DNA from: Lactobacillus sp.
GTDB lineage: Bacteria > Bacillota > Bacilli > Lactobacillales > Lactobacillaceae
Assembly: GCA_022484695.1 (NCBI GenBank)
Contig: JAKVKU010000001.1
Location: 124,001-188,000, forward strand
DNA length: 64,000 bases
Reading direction: 5' to 3'
The translations under genes were made by a program, and so were the position numbers. Each line of letters opens with the position of its first letter. The stretch's first letter is position 1. Shown here piece by piece: positions 1-8,905 of the stretch. Below the pieces are notes generated by a model, which did no database searches, was not told the DNA's origin, and saw nothing but the letters and a program-made list of their open reading frames with translations.

Positions 1-277
1 TTGGGATGCTTAGAGAGTTCCGTTGCTGTGAAGGAATCTTCCCGATAGTCGAACACACATCTATGAACTTGGTGATTGAAATCAGTAGGTTGCCACGCAG
101 CAATTGCGTTATCATAGCCACTGTTGGCTGTTCTCTAGGAATTAACTAGACGACGAGTTTTCAGTGGTTGAGGTTTATGTCGTGAGATGTAAACAAATTG
201 AGGTGGTACCGTGATTATCAATACTTAAAATATAATCGCCCTCAAAAGCATAATTATGCTTTTGAGGGCATTTTTTT
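1..277 (+). promoter_or_regulatory. T-box leader, probably histidine-responsive
   Basis: The canonical T-box antiterminator sequence GAGGTGGTACCGTG lies at 200-213 and is followed at once by a strong intrinsic terminator at 238-277. Upstream sequence has the length and paired segments expected of Stem I. Candidate histidine specifier codons (CAC/CAT) occur in the ACACACATC stretch near 53-61. Uncharged tRNA-His would be expected to stabilise the antiterminator and switch on the his operon downstream. The T-box and terminator are seen directly; amino-acid specificity is inferred from the downstream genes. The 5' end may lie outside the window. Confidence 0.88.
238..277 (+). terminator. T-box attenuator terminator
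   Basis: A perfect 14-bp stem (238-251 with 256-269) with an AATT loop is followed by seven T residues at 271-277. It is the terminator half of the T-box switch. Confidence 0.92.
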
Positions 278-286
278 ATCTAAAAG

Positions 287-387
287 TGTAGCAAACCACG
301 GTCTGCCTGCGAGCATAGCGCCGCCTTTGGCACTAGGCGGCCAAGCCTATGACAAAGCATAGGCTGCGCAGGCAGTGGTTTGATACA
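287..387 (+). repeat. Branched inverted-repeat structure in the his leader
   Basis: An outer stem pairs 292-299 (CAAACCAC) with 375-382 and 304-310 (TGCCTGC) with 368-374, with a flanking TGTA/TACA pairing at 287-290 and 384-387. Inside are two hairpins: 320-325 with 336-341 (GCCGCC/GGCGGC) and 344-351 with 358-365 (AGCCTATG/CATAGGCT). It lies between the T-box terminator and the hisZ ribosome binding site. It could be an extra RNA control element or a small mobile palindrome. Confidence 0.6.
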
Positions 388-415
388 CGCCTATAAATTC
401 GGGAGGTTCACAGAC

Positions 416-1552
416 ATGTCTAATAAAACACTGCCCACGGGAACGCGGGATGAGTTCGGCACCATCGCCATGGTGAAGGACCAAGTCATTCAAACCATTC
501 AACAAAATTTCAAACATCGCGGCTTTAAAAAAATCATCACCCCCCTTTTAGAATATCGAGACGTATTCCAATCCTTAGCCCCGCAAGCTTATCAGCCTTA
601 CCAGTTCATTGACGAACACGGGGACACTTTGGTATTACGGCCAGATATGACGTTGCCCGTGGCTCGGATGATGAGTGCCACCGGCATTGACACGCCTATT
701 AAGTGGTACTACAGCGGCGATGTGTTCCGGGTGAAAAAGCGCATGTCTGGCAGTTACAATCAGATCACCCAAGCAGGGATGGAAATCATTGGTTATCGGT
801 CGTTGAAGGCGGAATGGGAATGCTTAGTGGCGGCCAGTGAAATCAGTCAAAAATTAGGCATCGCGGATATGACGCTGGAATTAAGCCATGCCAAGTTCGT
901 GCCCAATGTCTTGGCGGCCCTGCCCATCAGCGCCCCCATGGCGGACAACCTGGTCCAAGCCCTGTATGACAAGGATTTGACCCAATACCAAGCCTTGTTA
1001 GAACCCCTGGTCAATGATCCGTTTTATCCCTTCTTAAAGGATTGGCCTTGGTTATTCGGGGATTTCGATGCGGTGTTAGACCAATTGACCCAATTGCCAA
1101 AAATCGCCACGTTAGAAAGCATCATCGCCGACTTAAGGGCCACCAAAGCCTTTATCAGCCAACGTTTCCCTAACGTCACCGTCACCTTAGACCTGTGCGT
1201 CCAACCCCCCCAAACCTATTACACGGGGATGGTCTTCCACGCCTACAGTCAAGATGCTACCAGTTATCTCTTCTCCGGGGGCCGTTATGACAAACTCCTG
1301 ACCAACTTCCAACAAACCGCCCAACCCGCTGTGGGCTTGGCCTTTGACATTGATGCCATTGTGGCCCAACGCCACTTGCCAAAAGCCCCCCAGGAAACTT
1401 TGATCTACTTCGAAGCCGATCAATGGGCCCACGCCGAAGCCCTGCAGGCCCGCACCCCCAACAGCAATCTCTGCTTGGCCGATTCCTTCAAGCAAGCCCA
1501 GCAAATCGCCCAACAACAAAATGCCCAACTCATCAACTTGGCAGAAAGGTAG
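416..1552 (+). CDS. hisZ: ATP phosphoribosyltransferase regulatory subunit HisZ
   Basis: HisZ is a histidyl-tRNA synthetase paralogue with no aminoacylation role. It forms a complex with short-form HisG and confers histidine feedback on the first step of histidine synthesis. The 378-residue product shows class II synthetase-like signatures, including VLRPDMTLPVARM, YYSGDVFRVKK and the GGRYDKLL segment near residue 310. The chosen start is ATG 416, preceded by GGGAGG at 401-406; an in-frame TTG at 380 lies inside the leader palindrome and is rejected. The next gene is the 209-residue HisG that needs this partner, which supports HisZ over a true HisS. It is the first gene of the operon behind the T-box. 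Confidence 0.93.
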   Translation: MSNKTLPTGTRDEFGTIAMVKDQVIQTIQQNFKHRGFKKIITPLLEYRDVFQSLAPQAYQPYQFIDEHGDTLVLRPDMTLPVARMMSATGIDTPIKWYYSGDVFRVKKRMSGSYNQITQAGMEIIGYRSLKAEWECLVAASEISQKLGIADMTLELSHAKFVPNVLAALPISAPMADNLVQALYDKDLTQYQALLEPLVNDPFYPFLKDWPWLFGDFDAVLDQLTQLPKIATLESIIADLRATKAFISQRFPNVTVTLDLCVQPPQTYYTGMVFHAYSQDATSYLFSGGRYDKLLTNFQQTAQPAVGLAFDIDAIVAQRHLPKAPQETLIYFEADQWAHAEALQARTPNSNLCLADSFKQAQQIAQQQNAQLINLAER

Positions 1553-1559
1553 CAGACAC

Positions 1560-2189
1560 ATGACACTTAAAATTGCACTGACCAAAGGCCGCACTGAAAA
1601 ACAAGTCCTACCCTTACTACAAGCCGCTGGCATCAATTGTGACCCCATCGTCAATAAAGGGCGGCAATTGATTTTCAACGATGATCCCGATTACCACTTC
1701 ATTTTAGCCAAGGGACCAGATGTGTTGACCTACCTGAATCGGGGGGCCATGGACATTGGCATTGTGGGCTCGGACATCTTAGTGGAGCAGCAAAATCCCC
1801 AATACGACATGCTAGATCTGAACACCGGCCGCTGCCGCTTTGTATTGGCCTCCACCCCAGATTTCGACCCCAGCCAAACCAAACGCAAAATCATCGCCAC
1901 CAAATATCCCCTGATCACCCAGACCTACTTTGAACAGATCGGTGAAGACGTGGAGATCATCAAAATCGAAGGTTCCGTGGAACTCGCCCCCCTAGTGGGC
2001 TTGGCCGATGCCATCGTGGATATCGTGGAAACCGGCACCACCTTAAGAGAAAATAACTTAAAAGTCTATGCGGAATTACAAGCTGTTTCCACCCACTTGG
2101 TGGTGAATCGCTTAGCCTTGAAACAAAAACGCGCCGCTATTTATCAATTGATTGCCCAACTACAAAAAGCTCAAAAATCGGAGGTTTAA
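1560..2189 (+). CDS. hisG: ATP phosphoribosyltransferase catalytic subunit, short form
   Basis: It catalyses the first committed step of histidine synthesis, joining ATP and PRPP to give phosphoribosyl-ATP. The 209-residue length is the short form that lacks the C-terminal regulatory domain, consistent with hisZ directly upstream. Visible motifs are KIALTKGR at the N-terminus, the periplasmic-binding-like DIGIVGSDILVEQ, and the PRPP-binding loop GLADAIVDIVETG near residue 145. ATG 1560 is chosen because AGAAAGGTAG precedes it and the KIALTKGR motif starts a few residues later; an in-frame upstream start overlaps hisZ. It is followed two bases later by hisD. Confidence 0.95.
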   Translation: MTLKIALTKGRTEKQVLPLLQAAGINCDPIVNKGRQLIFNDDPDYHFILAKGPDVLTYLNRGAMDIGIVGSDILVEQQNPQYDMLDLNTGRCRFVLASTPDFDPSQTKRKIIATKYPLITQTYFEQIGEDVEIIKIEGSVELAPLVGLADAIVDIVETGTTLRENNLKVYAELQAVSTHLVVNRLALKQKRAAIYQLIAQLQKAQKSEV

Positions 2190-2191
2190 CC

Positions 2192-3466
2192 ATGCAAATT
2201 ATTCAAGCCACCTATGAACAACTCAGCGCCCAAGTCACCCAACGTCAAAACCAAACTGCCAACAAGCCAGAAATCGAAGCGGCTGTGGCTAAGATCATCG
2301 CTAATGTCCGGCAAAACGGGGATGCGGCCTTGACCCAATATGCCCAAGAATTTGACAAAGTTAGTTTAAGTGATTTTAAAGTTCCCCAAGCCACCATTGA
2401 CGCGGCGTATGACGCCTGCCCAGACGACCTATTAGCCGCTTTAAAGCTAGCCAAGGCCAACATCACTTCCTACCATAAAAAAGAGATTACTTATGGCTTC
2501 ATGGATGCGGAACAACCTGGGGTCATTCGGGGCCAAAAGGTCATGCCCCTGGCAGCTGTCGGGTTGTATGTCCCTGGTGGCACAGCGGCTTATCCCTCAA
2601 CGATTTTGATGAGTGCGATCCCTGCCAAATTAGCGGGGGTTGAAAAAATCGTTATGGTCACCCCACCGCAAAAAGATGGCATCAATCCCACCGTCTTGAC
2701 CGCCGCTAAACTAGCCGGCGTCAGCGCCATCTATCAAGTTGGGGGCGCCCAAGCCGTGGCCGCCCTGGCCTATGGTACAAAAACCATCCCCCAAGTGGAT
2801 AAAATCATGGGGCCCGGCAATATCTTTGTGGCCACTGCCAAGAAACAAGTCTTCGGCCAAGTGGACATCGATATGATCGCCGGCCCCTCAGAAATTGGCA
2901 TCATCGCCGATAAAAGTGCCGACCCTAAGAAACTGGCCGCGGACCTCTTATCCCAAGCCGAACATGATAAGTTAGCCCGGCCCATGTTGGTGACCCCAAG
3001 CCTTGAACTGGCCCAAGCCGTCAGTGCCCAAGTAGATGCGCAGTTAACGACTTTGCCCCGGGCTGAAATCGCCCGGGCTTCTGTAGAAAATGAAGGCTTC
3101 ATCGCTGTGGTAGCCAATTTAGACCAAGCCTTTGACTTAATGAATCAAATCGCCCCAGAACACTTGGAAGTCCAAGTCCCTGAAGCCATTACCTACTTAG
3201 ATCAAATTAAAAATGCCGGCTCCGTCTTCTTTGGGGAAAGTGCCTCTGAACCCTTGGGAGATTACGTCGCCGGCCCCAACCATATCCTCCCCACCGCGGG
3301 CAGTGCCCGTTTCTTCTCCCCGTTAGGCGTGTTAGATTTCGTCAAACGGACCCAATTCATTCAATACACACCCGCTGCTTTGGCCAAGGAAAGTAAAGCC
3401 ATCACCCGCTTAGCCCGGGTCGAAGGCCTAGAAGGTCACGCCCGCGCCATTGAAGCCCGCCAATAG
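2192..3466 (+). CDS. hisD: Histidinol dehydrogenase
   Basis: It oxidises L-histidinol to histidine in two NAD-dependent steps, the last reactions of the pathway. The 424-residue length is typical. Motifs include VGLYVPGGTAAYPST around residue 120, the PGN-type MGPGNIFVATAK segment, LSQAEHDKLARP containing the zinc-binding Gln/His pair, and NHILPTAGSARF with a further zinc-site histidine. The start ATG 2192 has CGGAGG about seven bases upstream. It lies between hisG and hisB with very short gaps, so is cotranscribed. Confidence 0.96.
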   Translation: MQIIQATYEQLSAQVTQRQNQTANKPEIEAAVAKIIANVRQNGDAALTQYAQEFDKVSLSDFKVPQATIDAAYDACPDDLLAALKLAKANITSYHKKEITYGFMDAEQPGVIRGQKVMPLAAVGLYVPGGTAAYPSTILMSAIPAKLAGVEKIVMVTPPQKDGINPTVLTAAKLAGVSAIYQVGGAQAVAALAYGTKTIPQVDKIMGPGNIFVATAKKQVFGQVDIDMIAGPSEIGIIADKSADPKKLAADLLSQAEHDKLARPMLVTPSLELAQAVSAQVDAQLTTLPRAEIARASVENEGFIAVVANLDQAFDLMNQIAPEHLEVQVPEAITYLDQIKNAGSVFFGESASEPLGDYVAGPNHILPTAGSARFFSPLGVLDFVKRTQFIQYTPAALAKESKAITRLARVEGLEGHARAIEARQ

Positions 3467-3479
3467 AAAGGAATAACCT

Positions 3480-4064
3480 ATGCGTACAGCAACCATCAGC
3501 CGGCAAACCGGCGAAACTCAAATTGAAGTCAGTTTAAACCTAGACGCCAGCCAACCGATTGACATCAACTCGGGCATCGGCTTTTTGGACCACATGCTCA
3601 CAGCTTTTGCCAAGCACGGCCGTTTCGGGCTCACCGTCAAAGCCAAAGGCGACTTAGACGTGGATCCCCACCATACCACCGAAGACATCGGCATTGTCCT
3701 GGGCCAATGTTTCAAAGCCGCCCTGGGGGATAAAGCGGGTATCGAGCGCTTCGGCACCGCTTTTGTACCCTTAGATGAAACCCTGTCCCGGGTGGTCATC
3801 GACTTATCCGGTCGGTCTTATCTGGTTTTTGAAGCCACCTTGGAAAATCCCAAACTGGGGGGCTATGACACCGAAGTCACCGAGGACTTCTTCCAAGCCT
3901 TTGCCTTTAACGCTGAATTGAACTGTCACGCGGCTGTCTTGTACGGCCGCAATACCCACCATAAAGTTGAAACCCTGTTTAAAGCCCTGGGCCGGGCCAT
4001 GCGAGCTGCGGTCACCATCAATCCGGAAATCAAAGGCATCCCCTCTACGAAAGGCGTGATCTAA
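3480..4064 (+). CDS. hisB: Imidazoleglycerol-phosphate dehydratase
   Basis: This is the monofunctional dehydratase that turns imidazole-glycerol phosphate into imidazole-acetol phosphate. The 194-residue protein holds only the dehydratase repeat and no fused histidinol-phosphatase domain. Manganese-binding motifs are clear: [24 protein letters not shown], and the second copy [16 protein letters not shown]. An AAGGAAT ribosome site precedes ATG 3480. Its stop codon is immediately followed by the hisH start codon, so the two are translationally coupled. Confidence 0.96.
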   Translation: MRTATISRQTGETQIEVSLNLDASQPIDINSGIGFLDHMLTAFAKHGRFGLTVKAKGDLDVDPHHTTEDIGIVLGQCFKAALGDKAGIERFGTAFVPLDETLSRVVIDLSGRSYLVFEATLENPKLGGYDTEVTEDFFQAFAFNAELNCHAAVLYGRNTHHKVETLFKALGRAMRAAVTINPEIKGIPSTKGVI

Positions 4065-4691
4065 ATGATCGTCATCATCGACTACGATACGGGCAACACG
4101 TTGAATGTGAAAAAGGCCCTGGATTATTTAAATATTGACAACCAACTCTCAGCAGACCCCGCTGAAATCTTAGCCGCTGATGGCTTGATCCTCCCCGGCG
4201 TCGGCGCCTTTCAAAAAGCCATGGTGGCTTTAGAAGAACGCCAATTGGTCCCCGTGTTACAACAAGCCGCTGCCAGTGGCAAACCAATGTTGGGAATTTG
4301 TTTAGGGATGCAATTGCTATTTGAAACTGGCTATGAATTTGGCGTCACCCCCGGCTTAGGCCTATTGCCCGGTGTGGTGGTCCCCATCCCCAGCAAGCCT
4401 GGCTTCAAAGTCCCCCACATGGGCTGGAACCAAAATCAAGCCCAGCAGCAAAACCCCTTTGCCGCAGTTTTTGACCAGGAAAATACCTACTTCGTCCATT
4501 CCTATTATGTCCAAACTGCCGCCAAGAACATCGTGGCCACCACCGATTACAGCGTGGCCATTCCCAGCATCGTCCAGCGCAATAACGTGGTGGGGATGCA
4601 ATTTCACCCGGAAAAAAGCGGCCAAGTGGGCCTAGCCGGACTAAGCGCCTTTAAGGAGATGGTCAATGATGCGCATGTTCCCCGCAATTGA
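4065..4691 (+). CDS. hisH: Imidazole glycerol phosphate synthase, glutaminase subunit
   Basis: HisH hydrolyses glutamine and channels ammonia to HisF, together making imidazole-glycerol phosphate and AICAR. It is a class I amidotransferase of 208 residues: the nucleophile elbow GICLGMQLLFE carries the catalytic Cys, and QFHPEKSG carries the His and Glu of the triad. The start codon abuts the hisB stop. Its 3' end overlaps hisA by 26 bases, indicating coupling. Confidence 0.95.
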   Translation: MIVIIDYDTGNTLNVKKALDYLNIDNQLSADPAEILAADGLILPGVGAFQKAMVALEERQLVPVLQQAAASGKPMLGICLGMQLLFETGYEFGVTPGLGLLPGVVVPIPSKPGFKVPHMGWNQNQAQQQNPFAAVFDQENTYFVHSYYVQTAAKNIVATTDYSVAIPSIVQRNNVVGMQFHPEKSGQVGLAGLSAFKEMVNDAHVPRN

Positions 4692-5397
4692 TTTATTAAA
4701 CGGCCACAGTGTGCGCCTGTACCAAGGTGACTACCAACAAGTCACCCCCGTTTCAAGTGATCCCCTGGCCCAGGCCAAAAGCTTCGTTGCCGCAGGTTTA
4801 AGCCGCATCCATCTCGTGGATTTAGATGGGGCGAAAGCCGGCCAACCGGAAAACTTTGACGTGATTCAAAAAATTCGCCAAGCAACCGACTTATTCGTGG
4901 AAGTGGGTGGGGGTATTCGGGATATGACCACCATTAAGCGCTACCTTACCTTGGGGGTGGATCGGGTGATCCTAGGCTCCAGTGCCTTGAAACAACCGGC
5001 ATTAGTGGTGGCAGCCCTAGCCGAGTTTGGCCCCGCTAAAATCGTGGTGGGCATTGACGGCACCCCCCAGCAAGTGGCCACAGAAGGCTGGCTGGCCCAA
5101 AGTAACGTCACCATGGCCGATTTAATGGGCGCCATGACGGCCAAAGGGGTGACCCAATTCATCGTCACCGATGTGACCAAAGATGGCACCCTGCAAGGCC
5201 CCAACGTGGCCTTACTGGCTGACCTGCAGGCCAAATATCCCCAGGCCACCGTGGTGGCTTCTGGGGGGATGCGGGATTATCAAGACCTAAAAGCCCTAAA
5301 GGCCGCCGGATTAAATGATGTGATCGTTGGCAAAGCCCTCGTTAAGGGCACCATAACTTTAGCAGAACTCGCTCAAGCGGAGGTAGACATATGTTAA
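4666..5397 (+). CDS. hisA: Phosphoribosylformimino-AICAR phosphate isomerase
   Basis: HisA performs the Amadori rearrangement of ProFAR to PRFAR. It is a 243-residue half-barrel duplicate like His[18 protein letters not shown] at the N-terminus supplies the first catalytic Asp, VGIDGTPQQ near residue 130 the second, and [12 protein letters not shown] is a phosphate-binding loop. AAGGAG at 4653-4658 is well placed for ATG 4666; in-frame ATG codons at 4669 and 4675 are alternatives. It overlaps both hisH upstream and hisF downstream. Confidence 0.95.
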   Translation: MMRMFPAIDLLNGHSVRLYQGDYQQVTPVSSDPLAQAKSFVAAGLSRIHLVDLDGAKAGQPENFDVIQKIRQATDLFVEVGGGIRDMTTIKRYLTLGVDRVILGSSALKQPALVVAALAEFGPAKIVVGIDGTPQQVATEGWLAQSNVTMADLMGAMTAKGVTQFIVTDVTKDGTLQGPNVALLADLQAKYPQATVVASGGMRDYQDLKALKAAGLNDVIVGKALVKGTITLAELAQAEVDIC

Positions 5398-6149
5398 CCA
5401 AACGAATCATTCCTTGTTTAGATGTGGATCACGGCCGGGTAAAAAAAGGCGTGAACTTTGTGAACCTGACTGATGTGGGGGACCCCACTGAAATCGCCCG
5501 GGCCTATGAGGCCCAAGGTGCCGATGAATTGGTCTTTTTAGACATCACCGCCACCAATGAAAAGCGCAAAGCCATCGTGGATACCATCGCTTCAGTGGCC
5601 AGCCAAGTCTTCATGCCCCTGACCGTGGGTGGTGGCGTCAATACCGTGGCCGATATGCAGGCGTTATTAAAAGCCGGGGCAGATAAAGTAGCCTTGAATT
5701 CCGCCGCCGTGGCTAATCCGGACTTGATCCGTCAAGGGGCTGAAAAGTTCGGGGCCCAATGTATCGTGGTGGCCATTGATGTGCGCTACCAAGCTAGCCA
5801 AGACCGTTACCAAGTGGTGGTCAATGGCGGCCGCAAACCGGTGGACTTAGACGCCCTTGAATGGGCCCAAACCGCCGTGGCTGCCGGGGCTGGGGAATTG
5901 TTGGTGACCTCAATGGATAAAGATGGCACCAAATCCGGTTTTGACCTCCCCTTGTATCAAGCGCTGACCCAAGTGGTAGACGTGCCCATCGTGGCCTCCG
6001 GCGGGTGTGGCGCCATTGCCGATTTCACTAATTTATTTGAAGCGACCCAAGTCGATGCCGGCTTAGCCGCTTCCGTCTTTCACTTCGGGGAATTAACCAT
6101 CCCCCAAGTCAAAGCAACGTTGAGAGAAAAGGGTGTGACGGTTCGATGA
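5391..6149 (+). CDS. hisF: Imidazole glycerol phosphate synthase, cyclase subunit
   Basis: HisF is the TIM-barrel cyclase partner of HisH. The 252-residue protein has the catalytic aspartates in [15 protein letters not shown] and near residue 130 in VVAIDVR, plus phosphate-binding loops [10 protein letters not shown] and [14 protein letters not shown] sits just upstream of ATG 5391 inside the hisA 3' end. The stop overlaps the hisI start as ATGA at 6146-6149. Confidence 0.96.
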   Translation: MLTKRIIPCLDVDHGRVKKGVNFVNLTDVGDPTEIARAYEAQGADELVFLDITATNEKRKAIVDTIASVASQVFMPLTVGGGVNTVADMQALLKAGADKVALNSAAVANPDLIRQGAEKFGAQCIVVAIDVRYQASQDRYQVVVNGGRKPVDLDALEWAQTAVAAGAGELLVTSMDKDGTKSGFDLPLYQALTQVVDVPIVASGGCGAIADFTNLFEATQVDAGLAASVFHFGELTIPQVKATLREKGVTVR

Positions 6150-6493
6150 AAGCCAGTGCGTTACCAATAGATTTCACCAAGATTCCTGGGGGCCTGGCCA
6201 CCGCCGTGGTGCAAGACGCCAAGACCCAGCAGGTGTTGATGGTGGCTTATGTGAATGCGGCCAGTTGGGCCAAGACTTTGGCCACTGGGGAGACTTGGTT
6301 TTGGTCCCGCAGCCGCCAAGAGTTGTGGCACAAGGGCGCTACCAGCGGCAATACTCAAAAAGTGGTGGCCATTCAAGTGGACTGCGACGCCGATACGGTC
6401 TTGTTAAAAGTCGACCCCGCCGGTCCAGCGTGTCATACGGGTCATACCAGTTGTTTTTATCGCGATATTACGGATTTTGATAGGAAGGAATAG
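6146..6493 (+). CDS. hisI: Phosphoribosyl-AMP cyclohydrolase
   Basis: It opens the adenine ring of phosphoribosyl-AMP. The 115-residue protein is the cyclohydrolase domain alone, with no fused HisE domain. Motifs are the [16 protein letters not shown] core, the magnesium-binding [14 protein letters not shown] and the zinc-binding cysteines in [11 protein letters not shown]. The ATG overlaps the hisF stop, so translation is coupled. hisE follows as a separate gene. Confidence 0.95.
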   Translation: MKASALPIDFTKIPGGLATAVVQDAKTQQVLMVAYVNAASWAKTLATGETWFWSRSRQELWHKGATSGNTQKVVAIQVDCDADTVLLKVDPAGPACHTGHTSCFYRDITDFDRKE

Positions 6494-6500
6494 ATTATTT

Positions 6501-6830
6501 ATGGCAGATAAACAGGATTTAGAGGCATTGTATCAATTAATTTTAGACCGAAAAAATAACCCAGTAGCTGGTTCTTATACGGATTATTTATTCACCAAGG
6601 GCTTGGATAAGATTTTGAAAAAAATCGGCGAAGAGTCCACGGAAGTGATCGTGGCCGCCAAAAACCCCAGCGACGAGGAGTTCATTTATGAAGTCAGCGA
6701 TTTGGCTTACCACGTGTTGGTCCTCATGGTGGACCGGGGCATTTCGGTGGACCAGATCAAAACCGAACTGGCCAAGCGTGAAGGCCTGATGAGTAAAACC
6801 AAAGAACGGGACGAAATCAAAAAATTCTAA
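6501..6830 (+). CDS. hisE: Phosphoribosyl-ATP pyrophosphatase
   Basis: It hydrolyses phosphoribosyl-ATP to phosphoribosyl-AMP, the second pathway step. The 109-residue all-alpha MazG-like fold shows the [15 protein letters not shown] helix with metal-binding acidic residues and [13 protein letters not shown] 6501 follows GGAAGGA at about 6483-6489; an in-frame ATG at 6477 within the hisI end is not favoured. It is a separate gene here, whereas many bacteria fuse it to hisI. Confidence 0.94.
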   Translation: MADKQDLEALYQLILDRKNNPVAGSYTDYLFTKGLDKILKKIGEESTEVIVAAKNPSDEEFIYEVSDLAYHVLVLMVDRGISVDQIKTELAKREGLMSKTKERDEIKKF

Positions 6831-6858
6831 GTCACTCAATCTACATAGGAGGTTGCCC

Positions 6859-7938
6859 ATGCTAAAAAAAGCCGTTGAAAAGATTCAACCTTATACCCCA
6901 GAAGTACCCTTGGCTAAACTCAAAGCCCAACTTGGCTTAGACCAGGTGGTGCGCATGTCGGCCAATGAGAACCCCTTTGGCACATCCCCTAAAGTCAAAG
7001 AAGCTATTATGGCCTGGGACTTTCAAGAAGCCCGGGATTATCCGGATAGCAATGCCAATCAATTGCGCCAAGCTGTGGCCGATCACTTGGGCGTAGCCGG
7101 GGAACAATTGTTGTTTGGCTGTGGCTTGGATGAGGTCATCGAACTGGTGGCCCGGACGTTGTTGGAACCGGGGGATGAGGTGTTGGAACCTTGGCCCACC
7201 TTCTCTGAATACAAACTCCACGCTCAGATCGAAGCGGCCCAAGTGGTGGACGTGCCGGTGAATCCGGTTGACGGTCAGTTTGACTTGCCCGGGTTATTGG
7301 CCAAAATCACCCCGAAAACCAAGCTGTTATGGCTATGCAACCCCAATAATCCCACTGGTACCTTCATTCCGGTGGATGAACTAAGAGCCTTCGTGGCCCA
7401 AGTGCCCGAACACGTGTTGATCATGGTGGACGAAGCTTATGTGGAATTTGCCGACAGTGCTGCCCCTACCAGTGCCGTGACTTTATTGCCAGAATGCGAT
7501 CACTTAGTGGTGATGCGCACCTTCTCTAAAATCTACGGCTTGGCCAACTTTCGGGTAGGCTATGCGGTCTTCCCTGAAGCCTTGATCCCCAAACTGCAAG
7601 CCGTCCGCCTGCCTTATAACTTAAACGACGTCTCGCAAGTGGCGGCCTTAGCGGCTTTAAGCGACCAGGATTTCATCACCCAAACTCGCCAAAGAGTTGC
7701 CCAAGCCCGCCAAGAATGGGCTGACTTCCTTGAAGCCCAGGGGTTGAAATATTATCAATCCCAAACTAACTTTGTCTTCTTTGAAGCCCCTAACGCAGAT
7801 GCTTTAAAAGAAGCCCTGCTACAACAAGGCTACCTTGTCCGGAGCGGCCTCCAGCCCGACTGGTTGCGGGTCACCTTTGGCACTACCGCCCAAAATCAGG
7901 CCGTTCAAAGTATTATTCGAGATTTTTATAAAAAATGA
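6859..7938 (+). CDS. hisC: Histidinol-phosphate aminotransferase
   Basis: It is a PLP-dependent fold type I transaminase that converts imidazole-acetol phosphate to histidinol phosphate. The 359-residue protein shows MSANENPFGTSPKVKEA at the substrate entrance, NPNNPTGTFIP, the MVDEAYVEF cofactor Asp segment and the Schiff-base lysine in RTFSKIYGLANFRVGY. ATG 6859 is preceded by AGGAGG at 6847-6852; the in-frame TTG at 6853 lies too close to that site. It is the last his gene before the terminator. No histidinol-phosphate phosphatase gene follows. Confidence 0.95.
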   Translation: MLKKAVEKIQPYTPEVPLAKLKAQLGLDQVVRMSANENPFGTSPKVKEAIMAWDFQEARDYPDSNANQLRQAVADHLGVAGEQLLFGCGLDEVIELVARTLLEPGDEVLEPWPTFSEYKLHAQIEAAQVVDVPVNPVDGQFDLPGLLAKITPKTKLLWLCNPNNPTGTFIPVDELRAFVAQVPEHVLIMVDEAYVEFADSAAPTSAVTLLPECDHLVVMRTFSKIYGLANFRVGYAVFPEALIPKLQAVRLPYNLNDVSQVAALAALSDQDFITQTRQRVAQARQEWADFLEAQGLKYYQSQTNFVFFEAPNADALKEALLQQGYLVRSGLQPDWLRVTFGTTAQNQAVQSIIRDFYKK

Positions 7939-7965
7939 GCTTTGAAAGCGAACTAAATAAGAAAG

Positions 7966-8014
7966 CGCCCGCTGATTATTTGCCGTTATTGGCTTTGATC
8001 AGCGGGCGTTTTTT
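7966..8014 (+). terminator. Terminator of the his operon
   Basis: An 11-bp stem, CGCCCGCTGAT (7966-7976) with its complement at 7998-8008, is followed by six T residues. Confidence 0.9.
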
Positions 8015-8095
8015 CGGAAATTGTCAGTGCACCTGACTGCGATCGTGCTAGACTGGAGATGTACATATTTAGCAAATTATTGGGGAGGAATTAAA

Positions 8096-8821
8096 TTGAA
8101 ACTTAGAAAATGGTTGCTTGGTGCGTTGGTTGTTTTGGGTACGATTTTAGCCAGCACGGGCCAAGCTTCAGCGGCGCTGGTGATCGAACCAGCAAATCCA
8201 ATTGACCAAATGACAATGAATTCTTACAACATGCCCGTACCAATTTACAATGATCCAGAATGCACGCAAAATTCTGGCCGGACCTTGAGTACTGCCGTTA
8301 GTACTTGGCAGGTTTTCCGGTGGGCGCGAACTGACCCTAATCCAAACAATACCGCCGTTTCTTACGACTTAGGCGGCGGTCAATGGGTCAAGAAAAATGA
8401 TGTCTTTACAGGTATCGGCGCCAACGATACAAGTATCAAAGAAGCCTATTCCGCTGGTAAGAAAGTACCCGTCTATGATTCACCACAACTGTGGCATATC
8501 ATCGGTTACCTAGACCCCGCTATCAGTGAGTGGGCGGTAACCCGAGCTGCCAGCCTAGGTCATACTTCCAATAACTTGGAACGGCTGGATTTGGGTAATG
8601 ATCAGTGGGTCGATGCCACCAAAGACGTCCAAGCTATTCGGACAGCCTTCATTTTCACCACTGGTGACCCTTTATATAATGGCAATGGTGTCCAAACCGG
8701 GACCATTAACCAAGCGACTTATTACAAAGTGTTTGGTGTGAAAACCATTAACGGCCAAACTTACGTCAACCTGGGAACTGACGACCAATGGGCTAATTTC
8801 AAGGATGGCACGACTAATTAA
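8096..8821 (+). CDS. Secreted SLAP-like protein, family A, copy 1
   Basis: The 241-residue product has a signal peptide (KLRKWLLG, a hydrophobic core, then GQASA) and three tandem beta-rich modules of about 60 residues. They carry the recurring patterns VPIYNDPECTQ, VPVYDSPQLWH, DPLYNGNGVQ and YDLGGGQWVK, LDLGNDQWVD, VNLGTDDQWA. These resemble the SLAP domain that anchors lactobacillal proteins to cell-wall polymers; that assignment is by pattern only. The start is taken as TTG 8096, since GGGGAGG at 8082-8088 is well spaced and the next paralogue begins MRLRKWLLG at the same point. The role is probably cell-surface or secreted binding. It is a tandem neighbour of copy 2. Confidence 0.8.
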   Translation: MKLRKWLLGALVVLGTILASTGQASAALVIEPANPIDQMTMNSYNMPVPIYNDPECTQNSGRTLSTAVSTWQVFRWARTDPNPNNTAVSYDLGGGQWVKKNDVFTGIGANDTSIKEAYSAGKKVPVYDSPQLWHIIGYLDPAISEWAVTRAASLGHTSNNLERLDLGNDQWVDATKDVQAIRTAFIFTTGDPLYNGNGVQTGTINQATYYKVFGVKTINGQTYVNLGTDDQWANFKDGTTN

Positions 8822-8905
8822 TATAGCTAACCGTCCGTTTTAAAATGAATTGCGCCTATCTTAATGTGCATAGATATGTATCACTTATTGGAGAGGAAGA
8901 TTAAT

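Noticed and set aside
1187-1678. 163-residue open frame antisense to hisZ/hisG
   Set aside because: It lies wholly opposite well-supported his genes and has no ribosome site or family signature.
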